Source: Mycobacterium basiliense
GTDB taxonomy: Bacteria; Actinomycetota; Actinomycetes; Mycobacteriales; Mycobacteriaceae
Direction of reading: 5' to 3'
Length of the DNA stretch: 64,000 nt
Assembly (NCBI RefSeq): GCF_900292015.1
Contig: NZ_LR130759.1
Coordinates: 2,046,001-2,110,000 of the forward strand
A program made the translations under genes and the position numbers. Numbering within the stretch: position 1 is the stretch's first letter; each line of letters begins with the position of its first letter. Positions 36,131 to 49,319 of the stretch are shown here, in pieces. The notes under the pieces were generated by a model. The model saw nothing but the letters and a program-made list of their open reading frames with translations, had not been told where the DNA came from and searched no databases.

Positions 36131-37420
36131 TCAATTCAACACGAAGTAGCGCACCCAGAGGTAGATGGCGGCCAGCACCAGCGACATCGTCGTGACCACG
36201 ATGCCCTTGCGGGTGAATTCCCAGAACGAGATGGGATTGTCCGACCGCTTGGCGATACCCAGGACAATGACGTTGGCGCTGGCGCCGATGGCGGTGAGGT
36301 TGCCACCGAAGTCGGTGCCCAGCGCCAGGGCCCACCACAGCACGTCCGGGTTTCCCTTGTCGACCAGCACCGGCACCAGCTCGGCGACGATCGGGGTCAT
36401 GGTTGCCGCGTAGGGAACGTTGTTGACGATCCCGCTGATCACCAAGGACGCGGCCAGGATGACCATTGTGGCCAGCAAGGTATTGCCGCCGGTCGCGGTC
36501 ACCGCCATTTGCGCCACTTGCTTGACGACGCCCGTCTTCACCAGGGCCCCGACCATGACGAACAGACCCACGAAGAACAGCAGCGTGTCCCACTCCACGC
36601 TGGCCAGATATTCGGAGTGCTCGAGCTGGGAAACGACGACCAGGATTCCGGCGCCCAGCAGCGCAATCATCGAAGGCTTGATGTGCAGAGCCGAGTTCGA
36701 GATGAAGGCCGCGAACACCAGTACCAGGACAATGCCGCACTTGATCAGCAGGCCACGATCGCGAATGGCCTCCTTTTCTTCCAGCGACATGACGTCGGCG
36801 ACGCGCTCGGGATCAGCGGTGAAGGCGCCGGGAAACAGGCGCGGCAGCATCAGGATGAACACGGCCATCACGATGATCACGATCGGGGCCAGGTGAACAA
36901 GGAACTCGTTGAACGTCAGTCCCCCCCGGCTGGCGATGACGATGTTGGGTGGATCGCCGACCAATGTCGCGGTGCCGCCGATGTTCGACGCGAACGCCTC
37001 GGCCATCAAGAACGGCGCCGGGTTGATCACCAGTCGGTCGCATACCAACAGCGTGACCGGGGCGATCAGCAACACCGTGGTGACGTTGTCCAGCAGGGCC
37101 GATGCGATCGCGGTCACGATTACCAGCAGGATCATGATCCGCAATGGTTTGCCGCGGGCGCGTTTGGCCGCCCAGATCGCAACGTATTCGAAGACACCGG
37201 TCTGCCGCAGCACGCTGACGATGATCATCATGCCCAGCAGCAAAAAGATGACGTCCCAGTCGATTCCGGTCTCGTGGGAGTAGAAGACGTCCTCGGAATT
37301 GATGGCCGGCAGCATGACCACGATGGCCGCGCCCGCCAGCGCAACCAGCGTCTTGTTGACGCGTTCGCTGGCGATCAGCGCGTAGGCGACTACAAATATG
37401 CAGATGGCGACGGCGCTCAT
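36131..37420 (-). CDS. arsA: ArsB/NhaD-type ion transporter ArsA
   Basis: 429 aa membrane transporter, not the ArsA ATPase of enteric ars operons despite the symbol. It has the same two hairpin motifs as its paralogue: [20 protein letters not shown] and [21 protein letters not shown]. About 11-12 TM helices. It follows the CBS gene by 55 bp and precedes arsB1, so a three-gene leftward unit is likely, with the CBS protein possibly sensing nucleotides for the transporters (inference). Confidence 0.92.
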   Translation of the reverse strand: MSAVAICIFVVAYALIASERVNKTLVALAGAAIVVMLPAINSEDVFYSHETGIDWDVIFLLLGMMIIVSVLRQTGVFEYVAIWAAKRARGKPLRIMILLVIVTAIASALLDNVTTVLLIAPVTLLVCDRLVINPAPFLMAEAFASNIGGTATLVGDPPNIVIASRGGLTFNEFLVHLAPIVIIVMAVFILMLPRLFPGAFTADPERVADVMSLEEKEAIRDRGLLIKCGIVLVLVFAAFISNSALHIKPSMIALLGAGILVVVSQLEHSEYLASVEWDTLLFFVGLFVMVGALVKTGVVKQVAQMAVTATGGNTLLATMVILAASLVISGIVNNVPYAATMTPIVAELVPVLVDKGNPDVLWWALALGTDFGGNLTAIGASANVIVLGIAKRSDNPISFWEFTRKGIVVTTMSLVLAAIYLWVRYFVLN

Positions 37421-37475
37421 CGAGCTATCACCTGCGTTGTTGGCCGTGTTCCGGTTGTCGCTGAATCCGTGGAGA

Positions 37476-37970
37476 TCAAGGCTTGAGCGCCGCTCCCAGA
37501 AGGCGTGATGCCGTGATCACCCCGTGCAGCCCGCCGTCCTTGACCACCGCGAGTAGCGGGCTGCGCAGCCGCGCCATGATCGCGGCCACCTCAATGATGG
37601 TGTCGTCGGCATTCACCGGCGGGACATCGTTGAGGTGGTCGGGCAGCACATCTCGGACCGTCTTGCCGCGCAACTTTTCCGCGCAGCGGTCTGCCATCGA
37701 TTCGTTGAGCACCCCGGCCAACGACGGATCGTCCTGGACATAGCGGGGCACGATGAAGCGCACTACCTGCGATGCCGGCAAGACCGCGTAGGGGCTGCCC
37801 GAGGTCTTGGTGACCAGCAAACCGGGCAACCGATGCTCCGCGAGCATGCGGGCAGCGTCAAGCGCGTTTGAGTTGATGCTTACTACTGGGAATTCCTCGG
37901 CGATATCCTCAGCACGCATATGCTGACGATACGTTGCCGATGCCATCGCGGTTAGCGCAACTGTGCCCAT
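37476..37970 (-). CDS. CBS-domain protein (Rv2683-like)
   Basis: 164 aa, close to the H37Rv length (165). Two CBS motifs form one Bateman module: [31 protein letters not shown] and [28 protein letters not shown] (each given in part), the second ending [14 protein letters not shown]. These bind adenine nucleotides in other systems. A shorter start at 37919 ([10 protein letters not shown]) is possible since neither has a clear ribosome site. It is first in the leftward arsA-arsB1 unit and divergent from dxs. Confidence 0.85.
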   Translation of the reverse strand: MGTVALTAMASATYRQHMRAEDIAEEFPVVSINSNALDAARMLAEHRLPGLLVTKTSGSPYAVLPASQVVRFIVPRYVQDDPSLAGVLNESMADRCAEKLRGKTVRDVLPDHLNDVPPVNADDTIIEVAAIMARLRSPLLAVVKDGGLHGVITASRLLGAALKP

Positions 37971-38125
37971 GGTGTTCTTTCGCGTCGCGGGATCGTGCAG
38001 GACAACCAGACGCCGACCAGGCTTCCCGGCTCACCGGTCACCGACGCTATCAAGTGGCGGACTTACTCCGGCGGCAGAGGTCGATCGAAGGCGCCTAATG
38101 GGCGAACGCTGCGTACACTGGCGGG

Positions 38126-40039
38126 ATGCTGCAACAGATCCGTGGACCCGCCGATCTGCAGCACCTTTCTCAGGCTCAGCTAGCTGAGCTGGCTTCGGAG
38201 ATCCGCGAGTTCTTGATCCACAAGGTCGCCGCGACGGGGGGGCACCTGGGACCCAATCTTGGGGTGGTCGAGCTGACGCTGGCGTTGCACCGGGTGTTCG
38301 ATTCCCCGCACGATCCGATCATCTTCGATACCGGTCACCAGGCCTATGTCCACAAGATGCTGACCGGGCGCGCTCAGGACTTCGAAACGCTACGCAAAAA
38401 GGGCGGGTTATCGGGCTATCCGTCGCGCGCCGAAAGCGAACACGACTGGGTGGAATCCAGCCACGCCAGTGCGGCGTTGTCGTATGCGGACGGTCTGTCC
38501 AAGGCGTTCGAGTTAAGTGGGCACCGCAATCGGCATGTCGTCGCGGTGGTCGGCGACGGTGCGCTCACCGGCGGTATGTGCTGGGAGGCGCTGAACAACA
38601 TCGCCGCGTCGCACCGGCCGGTGATCATCGTGGTCAACGACAACGGACGCAGCTACGCGCCGACGATCGGCGGCGTCGCCGACCACCTGGCCACGCTGCG
38701 GCTACAGCCCGGCTACGAGCATGTGCTGGAAAAAGGCCGCGATGTGCTGCGCGCGGTGCCGCTGATCGGCGAGGTTTGCTATCACTTCCTGCACAGCGTC
38801 AAAGCCGGCGTCAAGGACTCTTTGGCACCACAGCTGCTGTTCACCGACCTGGGGTTGAAGTACGTCGGCCCGGTTGATGGTCATGACGAGCGGGCAGTGG
38901 AGGTCGCGTTGCGCAGCGCCCGCGGCTTCGGCGGTCCGGTGATCGTGCATGTTGCTACTCAAAAAGGGATGGGATACCCGCCGGCGGAGGCCGACGAGGC
39001 CGAGCAGATGCACTCCACCGTCCCGATCAACCCACTGACCGGGGAGGCCACCAAGGTGGCAGCGCCGGGCTGGACGGCGACCTTTTCCGATGCCCTCATC
39101 AGGTACGGCAAGAAACGGCGTGACGTCGTAGCGATCACCGCGGCCATGCCCGGCCCCACCGGGCTGACCGCGTTCGGGAAACGCTTCCCCGATCGGTTGT
39201 TCGATGTCGGTATCGCCGAACAACACGCGATCACTTCGGCGGCCGGGTTGGCGATGGGCGGCATGCATCCCGTGGTCGCGATCTATTCGACGTTTCTCAA
39301 CAGGGCGTTCGACCAAATCATGATGGATGTGGCACTACACAGGTTGCCTGTCACCCTCGTGCTGGACCGAGCGGGCATCACCGGTTCGGATGGCCCCAGC
39401 CACAACGGCATGTGGGATTTGTCGATGCTGGGCATCGTTCCCGGCATCCGGGTGGCCGCGCCGCGCGATGCCACTCGGTTACGTGAGGAACTGGGCGAGG
39501 CGCTCGACATCAACGACGGTCCCACCGCCTTGCGGTTCCCCAAAGGCGATGTGGGCGAAGATATTCCAGCCGTCGAGCGGCGGGAAGGTGTGGATGTGCT
39601 CGCCGTGCCGGCCGGTGGCTTAAACCACGACGTGCTGCTGGTAGCGGTCGGCCCATTCGCGTCGATGGCGTTGGCCGTGGCCAAGCGGCTGCACAATCAG
39701 GGGATCGGTGTGACGGTCATCGACCCGCGGTGGGTGCTGCCGGTCTCCGATGCTGTCCGCGCCCTGGCGGTGCAGCACAAACTGGTCGTGACGCTGGAGG
39801 ACGGCGGCGTCAAGGGTGGCGTGGGGTCAGCGGTGTCGTCGGCGCTGAGACGTGCCGAGATCGACGTGCCCTGCCGCGATGTCGGACTGCCGCAACAGTT
39901 TTACGATCATGCGGCGCGCAGTGAACTGCTGGCCGACCTGGGGTTGACGGATCAGGACGTGGCCCGCCGGGTCACCGGTTGGGTCGCCGCGCTGGGCGCT
40001 TGCGTCTCGGAAGCCGAGATCAAAGAACATCTCGACTAA
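38126..40039 (+). CDS. dxs: 1-deoxy-D-xylulose-5-phosphate synthase
   Basis: Thiamine-diphosphate enzyme joining pyruvate and glyceraldehyde 3-phosphate, the first step of the MEP isoprenoid pathway; 637 aa, one less than H37Rv Dxs1. The substrate-channel His is in [15 protein letters not shown]. The ThDP/Mg motif is [16 protein letters not shown] followed by [12 protein letters not shown]. The pyrimidine domain has [17 protein letters not shown] with the catalytic Glu, and the transketolase C domain follows. It has its own promoter region of about 155 bp shared with the divergent CBS gene. Confidence 0.97.
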   Translation: MLQQIRGPADLQHLSQAQLAELASEIREFLIHKVAATGGHLGPNLGVVELTLALHRVFDSPHDPIIFDTGHQAYVHKMLTGRAQDFETLRKKGGLSGYPSRAESEHDWVESSHASAALSYADGLSKAFELSGHRNRHVVAVVGDGALTGGMCWEALNNIAASHRPVIIVVNDNGRSYAPTIGGVADHLATLRLQPGYEHVLEKGRDVLRAVPLIGEVCYHFLHSVKAGVKDSLAPQLLFTDLGLKYVGPVDGHDERAVEVALRSARGFGGPVIVHVATQKGMGYPPAEADEAEQMHSTVPINPLTGEATKVAAPGWTATFSDALIRYGKKRRDVVAITAAMPGPTGLTAFGKRFPDRLFDVGIAEQHAITSAAGLAMGGMHPVVAIYSTFLNRAFDQIMMDVALHRLPVTLVLDRAGITGSDGPSHNGMWDLSMLGIVPGIRVAAPRDATRLREELGEALDINDGPTALRFPKGDVGEDIPAVERREGVDVLAVPAGGLNHDVLLVAVGPFASMALAVAKRLHNQGIGVTVIDPRWVLPVSDAVRALAVQHKLVVTLEDGGVKGGVGSAVSSALRRAEIDVPCRDVGLPQQFYDHAARSELLADLGLTDQDVARRVTGWVAALGACVSEAEIKEHLD

Positions 40040-40081
40040 AGTGCCGCTGATCTAGCTGCCGGCACGGTTGGTTGGACGGGT

Positions 40082-40617
40082 TCATCCGGCCTTACCGTCG
40101 GTGCCGTTCTGGCCGGGTGTGCCAGCCTGGCCGCCGGTGATGTCGGGACCGCCGTCACCGCCTGTGCCGGCAAGACCCCCGGCTCCGACGGGTGTTCCGG
40201 TGCCGCCCTTGCCGGCGTCTTGGCCAAGGCTGACGCCGGGTACCCCGTTGCTGCCGGCGCCGCCGGCCCCGCCGGTGCCCGCATCGCCGGTGTGGTCGCC
40301 GCTGTTGGTCAGACCGCCGGCACGGGTGCGTTGATCAGATCCAACACCGACTGCAGGGGTGTGGCGTTGGCCGCCTCCGCGCCGGCGTACATCTGTGCTG
40401 CGCGGGTCAGGTTGCGCACGAACTGGTCATGAAACCTCGCAATTTCGGTGCTCAGTGCCCGATATTGCTGGGCGTGGTTGCCGAACAGCGCGGCGATGGC
40501 CGCGGACACCTCATCGGCGGCAGCGGCCGCTATGGCACTGGTCGGGGCCGCCGCGGCGGCGTTGGCGGCGCTGACTACCGAGCCGATTTCGGTCATATCT
40601 GTGGTCGCCGCCACCAT
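40082..40617 (-). pseudogene. Frameshifted short PE_PGRS gene
   Basis: The piece from 40617 to 40309 encodes a PE domain (MTEIGSVVSAANAAAAAPTS, then [21 protein letters not shown]) and the PE linker VLDLINAP, and then stops. One base over, the frame continues straight into a PGRS tail (GTGGAGGAGSNG, GTDGKAG) that ends at the stop at 40082-40084. The N-terminus also lacks a normal MSFV start: FAQPPEMVAA is in frame, but no ATG, GTG or TTG is seen just upstream. Both defects point to a relic. It lies between dxs and the RNase D gene, where H37Rv has no annotated PE gene. Confidence 0.8.
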
Positions 40618-40651
40618 CTCTGGCGGCTGGGCGAATTCAGTGTTTGGAATT

Positions 40652-40670
40652 CCCCGCTGGGCAAGCGGGG
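40652..40670 (-). terminator. Hairpin after the RNase D-like gene
   Basis: The stem CCCCGCT / AGCGGGG (40652-40658 and 40664-40670) with a five-base loop lies about 45 bp after the stop of the leftward RNase D gene. No T-tract follows, as in other mycobacterial hairpins. It overlaps the decayed start region of the PE_PGRS relic. Termination is inferred. Confidence 0.45.
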
Positions 40671-40715
40671 CTTCGGGTAGCGAGCAACTGGCCTAGGCCC
40701 GCCTCCGACAAACCA

Positions 40716-42035
40716 CTAACCAGGGCCGTTCTCACCATCGTTGTCCGCGGCGGCATCAAGAGCCCTGGTCAACGCGGTCGCGAGGATGGGGCACACGAGT
40801 TCGCGCTGCCAATCCCGCGCCTGACCGGCGCGCAAGAATTCGTCGACAATCTTCACCGGGTCCCCGGCGCTATCCGGTGCCCAATCCCAGCACAAGCGCC
40901 GTACCAGGTCGGGTGTGACCAGGTTTTCTGTCGGCACTCCCACCTGCTCCGACACCGCTGCCAGTGCCGCGCGGGCGGCCTCCAGTCGGGCGGCGGCTTC
41001 GGGTTTGCGCCTGCCCCAGCGTGCGGGAGGAGGTGGTCCGGTCGCCGGCTCGGCCACCTCCGGCGGCTGCGAGTTTTGCCTGGCCGTTTCCAGCGCCGCC
41101 AACCAGGTCGCCGCATTGCGGCGCTGGTTGCGCCCGCCAAACACCGGCAACGACACCAGGTCTTCGATCGATTTTGGGTCGGCGACCGCGGCATCGATGA
41201 TCGCCGAGTCCGGCAAAATGCGCCGCGGTGCGATGTCGCGACGCTCGGCCATCCGGTCGCGTGTCGTCCACAGCTCGCGAACCGCGGCCAGCCCGCGCGG
41301 GTTGCGCACCTTGTGGATACCGGAAGTGCGTCGCCAGCGGTCCGGCCGGGCGGTCGCCGGGACCCATCGTGTCTCGAACGACCGCAGATGCTCGAATTCT
41401 TCGGCCGCCCAGTTCGTCTTGCCCTGCGCCGCCAACACCTCCGAAATGGCTGCACGCAGTTCAATGAGCAGCTCCACATCCAGGGCGGCATAGTTGAGCC
41501 AGGCAGGCGGCAGCGGACGCTTGGACCAGTCGGCCGCCCCGTGGCCTTTGGCCAAACCAAGGCCCAGCAACCGCTGGGCCATGGTCGCCAGGTTCACCCG
41601 ATCGAACCCGGCCAGACGTCCGGCGAGCTCGGTGTCATAGAGCGCCGGCGGACGCATGCCGACCTCCGCCAGACAGGGCAGGTCCTGGTCGGCGGAGTGC
41701 AGGATCCACTCGCCAGTGTCGAGCACTTCTGCGACCGGCCGCAAGACGGTGAGCGGGTCGCCGCCATGGCTGACCGGATCGATGAGCACGGTCCCGGCGC
41801 CGGCTCGACGGATCTGGATCAGATAGGCCCGGTTGGAATAGCGAAAACCCGACGCCCGTTCGGCGTCTACCGCGAAGGGGCCGCTGCCGCGATCCAGGCG
41901 TTCTGCGGCGTCTTCGATCTGACTGGCGGTTACGGACAGCTCTGGTATCCCGTGCGCCGGACGCAGCAGCGGCGTCGGCTCGGGTTCGGTGCTGTCCGGC
42001 GGATCAGCCTCCGCAGGGGACAGATCTGGGCACAT
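40716..42035 (-). CDS. RNase D-like 3'-5' exonuclease with HRDC domain (Rv2681-like)
   Basis: 439 aa. The DEDDy exonuclease signature is complete: GPFAVDAERASGFRYS (Asp and Glu), ILHSADQDLPCLAEVG (Asp), and LNYAALDVELLIEL (Tyr and Asp). An HRDC domain follows (AVRELWTTRDRMAERRDIAPRRILPDSAIIDAA in part), as in RNase D. It probably trims the 3' ends of stable RNAs. Its start is two bases after the stop of the DUF3000 gene, so the two form an operon. Confidence 0.92.
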   Translation of the reverse strand: MCPDLSPAEADPPDSTEPEPTPLLRPAHGIPELSVTASQIEDAAERLDRGSGPFAVDAERASGFRYSNRAYLIQIRRAGAGTVLIDPVSHGGDPLTVLRPVAEVLDTGEWILHSADQDLPCLAEVGMRPPALYDTELAGRLAGFDRVNLATMAQRLLGLGLAKGHGAADWSKRPLPPAWLNYAALDVELLIELRAAISEVLAAQGKTNWAAEEFEHLRSFETRWVPATARPDRWRRTSGIHKVRNPRGLAAVRELWTTRDRMAERRDIAPRRILPDSAIIDAAVADPKSIEDLVSLPVFGGRNQRRNAATWLAALETARQNSQPPEVAEPATGPPPPARWGRRKPEAAARLEAARAALAAVSEQVGVPTENLVTPDLVRRLCWDWAPDSAGDPVKIVDEFLRAGQARDWQRELVCPILATALTRALDAAADNDGENGPG

Positions 42036-42036
42036 G

Positions 42037-42618
42037 TCAGGCGCGTGACCGTGAGCCCAGGTCGGTGACTCCGGCCGGCGGTAGGCCTGCGGCGTGCTCT
42101 AGCACGTCGCAGAAGGCTTCGACGTGGCTGCTCACATCGGGTGTGGTCGCCGTCCATGACGCCCGCAACTCGAGCTGGTGGGCGCGCGGCGGTCCGGAGA
42201 TATCCCCATAACGCACCGATGTGGTGGCGGTGACGGTGCCGCCCAGGGCGGTCACGTGCTCGGAACGTGACTCCAGCGCTTCGCTTAGCCAACTCCACGC
42301 GACTTCCGGCAGCAGTGGGTCGATGGCCTCGTGCGAGTCCAGATCGGCCTGAACGTAGGCAACCAACCGGATGGTGCCGTCCCAGGCATCGGAGCCGTCG
42401 GGGTCGTAGAGGAGGATCAGCCGGCCGAACGCGTCTCCCTCGGATCGCTCGGGGACAACGTCGAGCTCAGGATGTTTCACCTCGGCGCCCAGCGCATAGC
42501 TGTACGGCGCCAGCCGTTGCGGCGGGCGGATCGGGCCCAGCTCGATTTCCGATCGCACGGTCACAGCATTCATGGCCGCTACCGCCTCACGGAATGGGGT
42601 GGGTTCTGCTGAGGTCAC
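42037..42618 (-). CDS. DUF3000 protein (Rv2680-like)
   Basis: 193 aa from the GTG at 42618 (TSAEPTPFREAVAAMN). The longer reading to 42702 crosses an intergenic repeat and is rejected. DUF3000 features are RPPQRLAPYSYALGAEV, GRLILLYDPDGSDAWDGTIRLVAYVQAD in part, and SWTATTPDVSSHVEAFC. The family is actinobacterial and always close to an RNase D-like gene; the function is unknown. Confidence 0.88.
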   Translation of the reverse strand: MTSAEPTPFREAVAAMNAVTVRSEIELGPIRPPQRLAPYSYALGAEVKHPELDVVPERSEGDAFGRLILLYDPDGSDAWDGTIRLVAYVQADLDSHEAIDPLLPEVAWSWLSEALESRSEHVTALGGTVTATTSVRYGDISGPPRAHQLELRASWTATTPDVSSHVEAFCDVLEHAAGLPPAGVTDLGSRSRA

Positions 42619-42667
42619 GAGCGCCGCTCCTCCTCGTAGCTGCGCTCCGCATCGTCGTCGGCGCGGG
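42619..42667. repeat. Intergenic repeat element upstream of the DUF3000 gene
   Basis: On the minus strand this stretch contains GACGACGATGCGGAGCGCAG followed by GAGGAGGAGCGGCGC. This is a unit found between many mycobacterial genes. It shares the GACGATGCGG core with the direct repeats at 21640 and 21691. It sits immediately before the GTG start and may supply the ribosome-binding AGGAGGAG. Confidence 0.55.
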
Positions 42668-42728
42668 TCACAGATTTCGACGGTAGACCCATCGGCCGAC
42701 ACGCGGGAACAGGCGCGCCGAACCTTGC

Positions 42729-43535
42729 TCAGCTGTCGGAACCGTGGGTGAACCGCGCTGGGCGCTTCTCGCGGTGGGCGGTCAAGCCTTCCCGCACGTC
42801 AGGGCCGCCGAACCCGATAAATTCCAGGCCTAGCGAGGTCTCGAAGGCGGGGCCGAACATCCGATACCACTGATTGAGGCTGCGCTTGGTCCAACGGATC
42901 GCATCTTGGGCACCACCCGCCAGATTCTGCGCGAGGCGGGTCGCGGTGGCGAGCACGTCATCGTCGTCGACGCAGGTCGACACCAGTCCGATGCGTTCGG
43001 CCTCTTCGCCGGAGAGCGTCTCGCAGGTCAGTAGGTAGTACTTGGCTTTGGCCATGCCCACCAGCAGCGGCCAGCAGATCGCCGCGTGGTCGCCGGCGGC
43101 CACCCCGAGCTTGGTGTGCCCGTCGATGAGTTTTGCCGTTCGGCCCGCCACCGAGATGTCGGCGAGTAACGCCACCACCAGGCCGGCACCCACGGCTGGG
43201 CCGCGAATCGCCGAAACCACCGGCTTGTCCAGGTTGACCAGGTTGAGCACCAGGTCACGGGCCTCGCGCATGATGCGGATCCGGCCCTCGTAGTCGCCGA
43301 TCGTTTCGTCGATCAGGTCGAAGCTGCCGCCCGAGGAGAACGCGTTGCCGGCGCCGCGGACCAGGACCACGCGTACGGCAGGGTCGCGGTTGATCACCGG
43401 CCAAATGTCGGCGAGGTCGCTGTGCATTTGCGGCCCCACCGAGTTCAACCCGGGTGCATCGAGCACCAGATCCAGCACCCCATTGTCGTTGGTCTCGCAG
43501 CGAAGGCTCGGAAAGTCGTCGTAGGTGAGTGGCAT
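42729..43535 (-). CDS. echA15: Crotonase-fold protein EchA15, catalytic glutamates absent
   Basis: 268 aa from the ATG at 43535 with AGGAGCG upstream. The enoyl-CoA hydratase/isomerase fold is clear: [21 protein letters not shown] (oxyanion-hole region) and [20 protein letters not shown]. Aligned by eye with rat crotonase, the two acid-base Glu positions fall on Val (in GAGLV) and His (in IDGHTKLG). The protein is therefore unlikely to be a classical hydratase; another CoA-ester reaction or a binding role is possible. Divergent from hemE. Confidence 0.9.
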   Translation of the reverse strand: MPLTYDDFPSLRCETNDNGVLDLVLDAPGLNSVGPQMHSDLADIWPVINRDPAVRVVLVRGAGNAFSSGGSFDLIDETIGDYEGRIRIMREARDLVLNLVNLDKPVVSAIRGPAVGAGLVVALLADISVAGRTAKLIDGHTKLGVAAGDHAAICWPLLVGMAKAKYYLLTCETLSGEEAERIGLVSTCVDDDDVLATATRLAQNLAGGAQDAIRWTKRSLNQWYRMFGPAFETSLGLEFIGFGGPDVREGLTAHREKRPARFTHGSDS

Positions 43536-43645
43536 CGGCGCTCCTGAGGTCCCTGGTGGCGTTGGTCCGCGGGTCGATGTTACGCAGCGGTGGGATCCGA
43601 CAGCGGGGCCCGCCGGGGGATCGACGCATGGCAGCATTGAAGCCA

Positions 43646-44703
43646 ATGAGTACCCGTCGCGAGCTTGCGCAGTCGCCCTATCTGGCCGCTGTGACCGGCC
43701 GCAAACCCAGCCGGGTGCCGGTGTGGTTCATGCGGCAGGCCGGTCGCTCGCTGCCCGAATATCGGGCGCTGCGTCAACAGTGCAGCATGTTGGCCGCGTG
43801 CTTCGAGCCGGAACTGGCCTGCGAAATTACGCTGCAGCCGATACGGCGCTACGGCGTTGACGCGGCGATCCTGTTCTCCGACATCGTGGTGCCGTTGCGT
43901 GCGTCCGGCGTGGATTTGGACATCGTTGCCGATGTCGGACCGGTGATCGCGGACCCAGTCCGTACCGACGGCGATATCGATGCGATGAAACCTCTTGACC
44001 CACAAGCGATTCAGCCAGTGATGGCGACGGTTGAGTTGCTGGTCGATGCGTTGGGTGAGGTGCCGTTGATCGGTTTCGCCGGTGCCCCCTTCACCATGGC
44101 TTCCTATCTAGTGGAGGGTGGGCCCAGCCGCCACCACGCGCTTACCAAGGCGATGATGCTGGGCGCACCGACGAGCTGGCATGCCTTGATGAGCAAGTTG
44201 ACCGACCTCACCATCGCGTTTCTGCGCTGCCAGATCGATGCCGGGGTAGACGCCATTCAGGTGTTCGATTCATGGGCGGGCACACTGTCGCTGGCCGACT
44301 ACCGCCACTACGTGCTGCCGCACAGCGCCCGGGTATTCGGCACGTTGGCCGAACATGGTGTGCCGATGACGCATTTCGGGGTGGGCACCGCCGAACTGCT
44401 GGGCGCGATGGCCGAGGCCATCAAACCGGCACCGGCGGCCGTCGTCGGCGTGGACTGGCGAACGGCACTGACCGATGCCGCCGCCCGGGTCCAGCCCGGC
44501 ACGGCCCTGCAGGGCAATCTCGACCCGGTGGTGCCACTGGCGGGCTGGCCGGTGGTGGAACGTGCAGCACGGGCCGTCGTCGACGACGGGCGCCGTGCCG
44601 TCGACGCCGGCGCGGCCGGACACGTCTTCAATCTTGGCCATGGAGTGCTGCCACAAACCGATCCCGGCGTATTGGCCGATCTGGTGTCGCTGGTTCACTC
44701 GCT

Positions 44704-44707
<4 letters not shown>
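43646..44707 (+). CDS. hemE: Uroporphyrinogen decarboxylase
   Basis: Converts uroporphyrinogen III to coproporphyrinogen III in the cytoplasm. 353 aa from the ATG at 43646 (MSTRREL); an upstream ATG at 43628 would add six residues. The N-terminal signature [17 protein letters not shown] includes the substrate-binding Arg. [10 protein letters not shown] has the conserved Asp, and [17 protein letters not shown] is the second family motif. It begins the heme operon: its stop overlaps the hemY start (ATGA), so translation is coupled. Confidence 0.96.
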
Positions 44708-47527
<2,820 letters not shown>

Positions 47528-47546
47528 GCGAGCACGGCGCGAGCCG

Positions 47547-47981
47547 CTAAGACCCGGTGGGGACCAGGCGCAGCGAGATCGAATTGATGCAGTAACGCAA
47601 GTCGGTTGGCGTGGGATAGCCCTCACCGGCAAACACATGACCGAGGTGGCTGTGGCAGTTTGCGCATAGCACCTCGGTACGCAGTTGCCCCAGAGAATGG
47701 TCGGGCCGCAGAATGACCGATTCCGAGGTCGACGGGTCGAAGAACGACGGCCAGCCGCAATGCGATTCAAACTTCTCGGTACTACGGAACAACTCGGCGC
47801 CGCAGGCCCGGCATTGGTAGACACCCTCAGTTTTGGTGTCGGTGTATTCGCCGGTGAAGGGACGCTCGGTATCGGCCCGGCGCAGCACGTCGAACTCCTG
47901 CGGGGTGAGCTTCTTGCGCCATTCGTCGTCGGTGAGTTGCAGCTTCGGACGTTCTGAGTTCGCCTCGGAGGAGGAGGTCAT
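47547..47981 (-). CDS. msrB: Peptide methionine-(R)-S-oxide reductase MsrB
   Basis: Reduces R-sulfoxides of methionine in oxidised proteins. 144 aa. Two CxxC pairs bind zinc (YQCRACGAEL and VLCANCHSHLGH). The active-site Cys is at about residue 131 in RYCINSISL, next to the conserved FESHCGWPSFF loop. It overlaps the aftC stop by four bases, so the two are co-translated. Converges on the methyltransferase gene. Confidence 0.96.
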   Translation of the reverse strand: MTSSSEANSERPKLQLTDDEWRKKLTPQEFDVLRRADTERPFTGEYTDTKTEGVYQCRACGAELFRSTEKFESHCGWPSFFDPSTSESVILRPDHSLGQLRTEVLCANCHSHLGHVFAGEGYPTPTDLRYCINSISLRLVPTGS

Positions 47982-49300
47982 AAATCCACGCTAGCGCGCT
48001 GCCGTGCGGCCGTCAGCCATGCCGGATCCAGACCGCCGTCTAGTCGGTTTTCCGCCTTGGCGTCCAGATAGCGGAAGTACAGCACGGTGAACGTCACGAT
48101 CAGCAGCAGCGACCACCCGTAGGTGATCTTCAGGTACTCCAGGGCGCGGCCCCACCTCATCCAGTTGAACAGTAGCCAGCGGTCCAGCGTCAGAAAGCCA
48201 TAAACTCCCAGCCACGCGGGCCAGTTGCGGATTACCGAGTTGGGCAGCACGACCGTCATCAGGAATGGGAACAACATCATCGAGTAGTAGCCCTGGGCCA
48301 ACGACATCACGAGCCACGACCACAGCAGCAGCACGCCGGAGGAGGTGGTGAGCCAGAACAGCGGGTCGCGGGTGCGGTAGTAGCGGTACAGCAGCCACAA
48401 GCTGCCGACGGCAATGGCCGTGAACAGCAGTCGCAGGAATAGGATCAGCCAGGTTGGCAGGCCGAAGTACACCCCGTTGCCCTCGATTGAGCTGTTGAAG
48501 TAGTCGCGGGTGCCCAGGATGTACGGCAATGTCCGAGTGAAGAAGTCCATCGGATGGCTCAACAACGGTAATGCGGCCAGGTTGATGACGACCGGCACCG
48601 CGATGGCGCCGGTCAGCACCCGCCACTGGCGATTGAGCAGAGGCAACAACAGCAGTGGGCCGAGCAGCGGTTTGAGTACCAGCGTCAGCCCGATCGCGAG
48701 ACCGGCCCACCACTGATATCGGATCCCGTCGGCTTTGGAGCCGGCCAGCAACCAGCGCAGGAACAGTACCTCAAGCAGCAGAATGCAGCCGTTGATATTG
48801 GTGAACACCAGTGTGTTGGTTACGGTCTCGGTGCAGAACATGGCCAGCAGCAGGGCCGGCGCGGCAACCGAGGCCAGCGTGTAGTTGAACATCCGCAGCA
48901 AGAGGTACCAGGCGACCAGGATGGCCACGGTGTTGATCAATATGAACAGGTAGCGCGACGGGGCGAATGGTAGGTATCCAAACGGCGCCATCAGCAGCGT
49001 GCCGCCGGGCGGGTACAGGTAGTGGGGGTCGACGTAGTCGAAGTGTTCGTTGTAGATGTCCCAGCCGTAGCGGAAGTTGAGCACCGCCCGGTACACCGGT
49101 TTGAAGTCGTCGGTGATGTTGCCGTTGGTGGTCAACACGATGCTGCGGTGCAGGACCGACAGGATGGCCGCCGGCCAGAGCACCGAGCGCAATACCGATG
49201 CCGTGCTCGGTGCGGCGGTGCGGGGACGGAATGCGGCCTGCATGCAATCGCGCAAGCTGGTTCGGGTCGAGTCAGCTACCGTCACCAGCGCACCGTACAC
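47978..49300 (-). CDS. aftC: Arabinofuranosyltransferase AftC
   Basis: Membrane glycosyltransferase (GT-C, GT87) adding alpha-1,3 arabinofuranose branches to arabinogalactan and lipoarabinomannan, using decaprenyl-phospho-arabinose. 440 aa with about ten TM helices. The modified catalytic loop with conserved Asp is in TTNGNITDDFKPVYRAV. The second half is nearly identical to H37Rv (LGVYGFLTLDRWLLFNWMRW). The start MYGALVTVADS matches the family. It is upstream of msrB in a two-gene unit. Confidence 0.95.
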   Translation of the reverse strand: MYGALVTVADSTRTSLRDCMQAAFRPRTAAPSTASVLRSVLWPAAILSVLHRSIVLTTNGNITDDFKPVYRAVLNFRYGWDIYNEHFDYVDPHYLYPPGGTLLMAPFGYLPFAPSRYLFILINTVAILVAWYLLLRMFNYTLASVAAPALLLAMFCTETVTNTLVFTNINGCILLLEVLFLRWLLAGSKADGIRYQWWAGLAIGLTLVLKPLLGPLLLLPLLNRQWRVLTGAIAVPVVINLAALPLLSHPMDFFTRTLPYILGTRDYFNSSIEGNGVYFGLPTWLILFLRLLFTAIAVGSLWLLYRYYRTRDPLFWLTTSSGVLLLWSWLVMSLAQGYYSMMLFPFLMTVVLPNSVIRNWPAWLGVYGFLTLDRWLLFNWMRWGRALEYLKITYGWSLLLIVTFTVLYFRYLDAKAENRLDGGLDPAWLTAARQRASVDL

Positions 49301-49319
49301 CGGTGCAGCTCGGCTGGTG

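Noticed and set aside
42619..42702. Upstream extension of the DUF3000 gene
   Set aside because: It translates an intergenic repeat; homology begins at the GTG at 42618.
44272..44703. 602-codon reading ending in hemY
   Set aside because: The first 144 codons are an out-of-frame shadow of hemE; the FAD motif begins at 44704.
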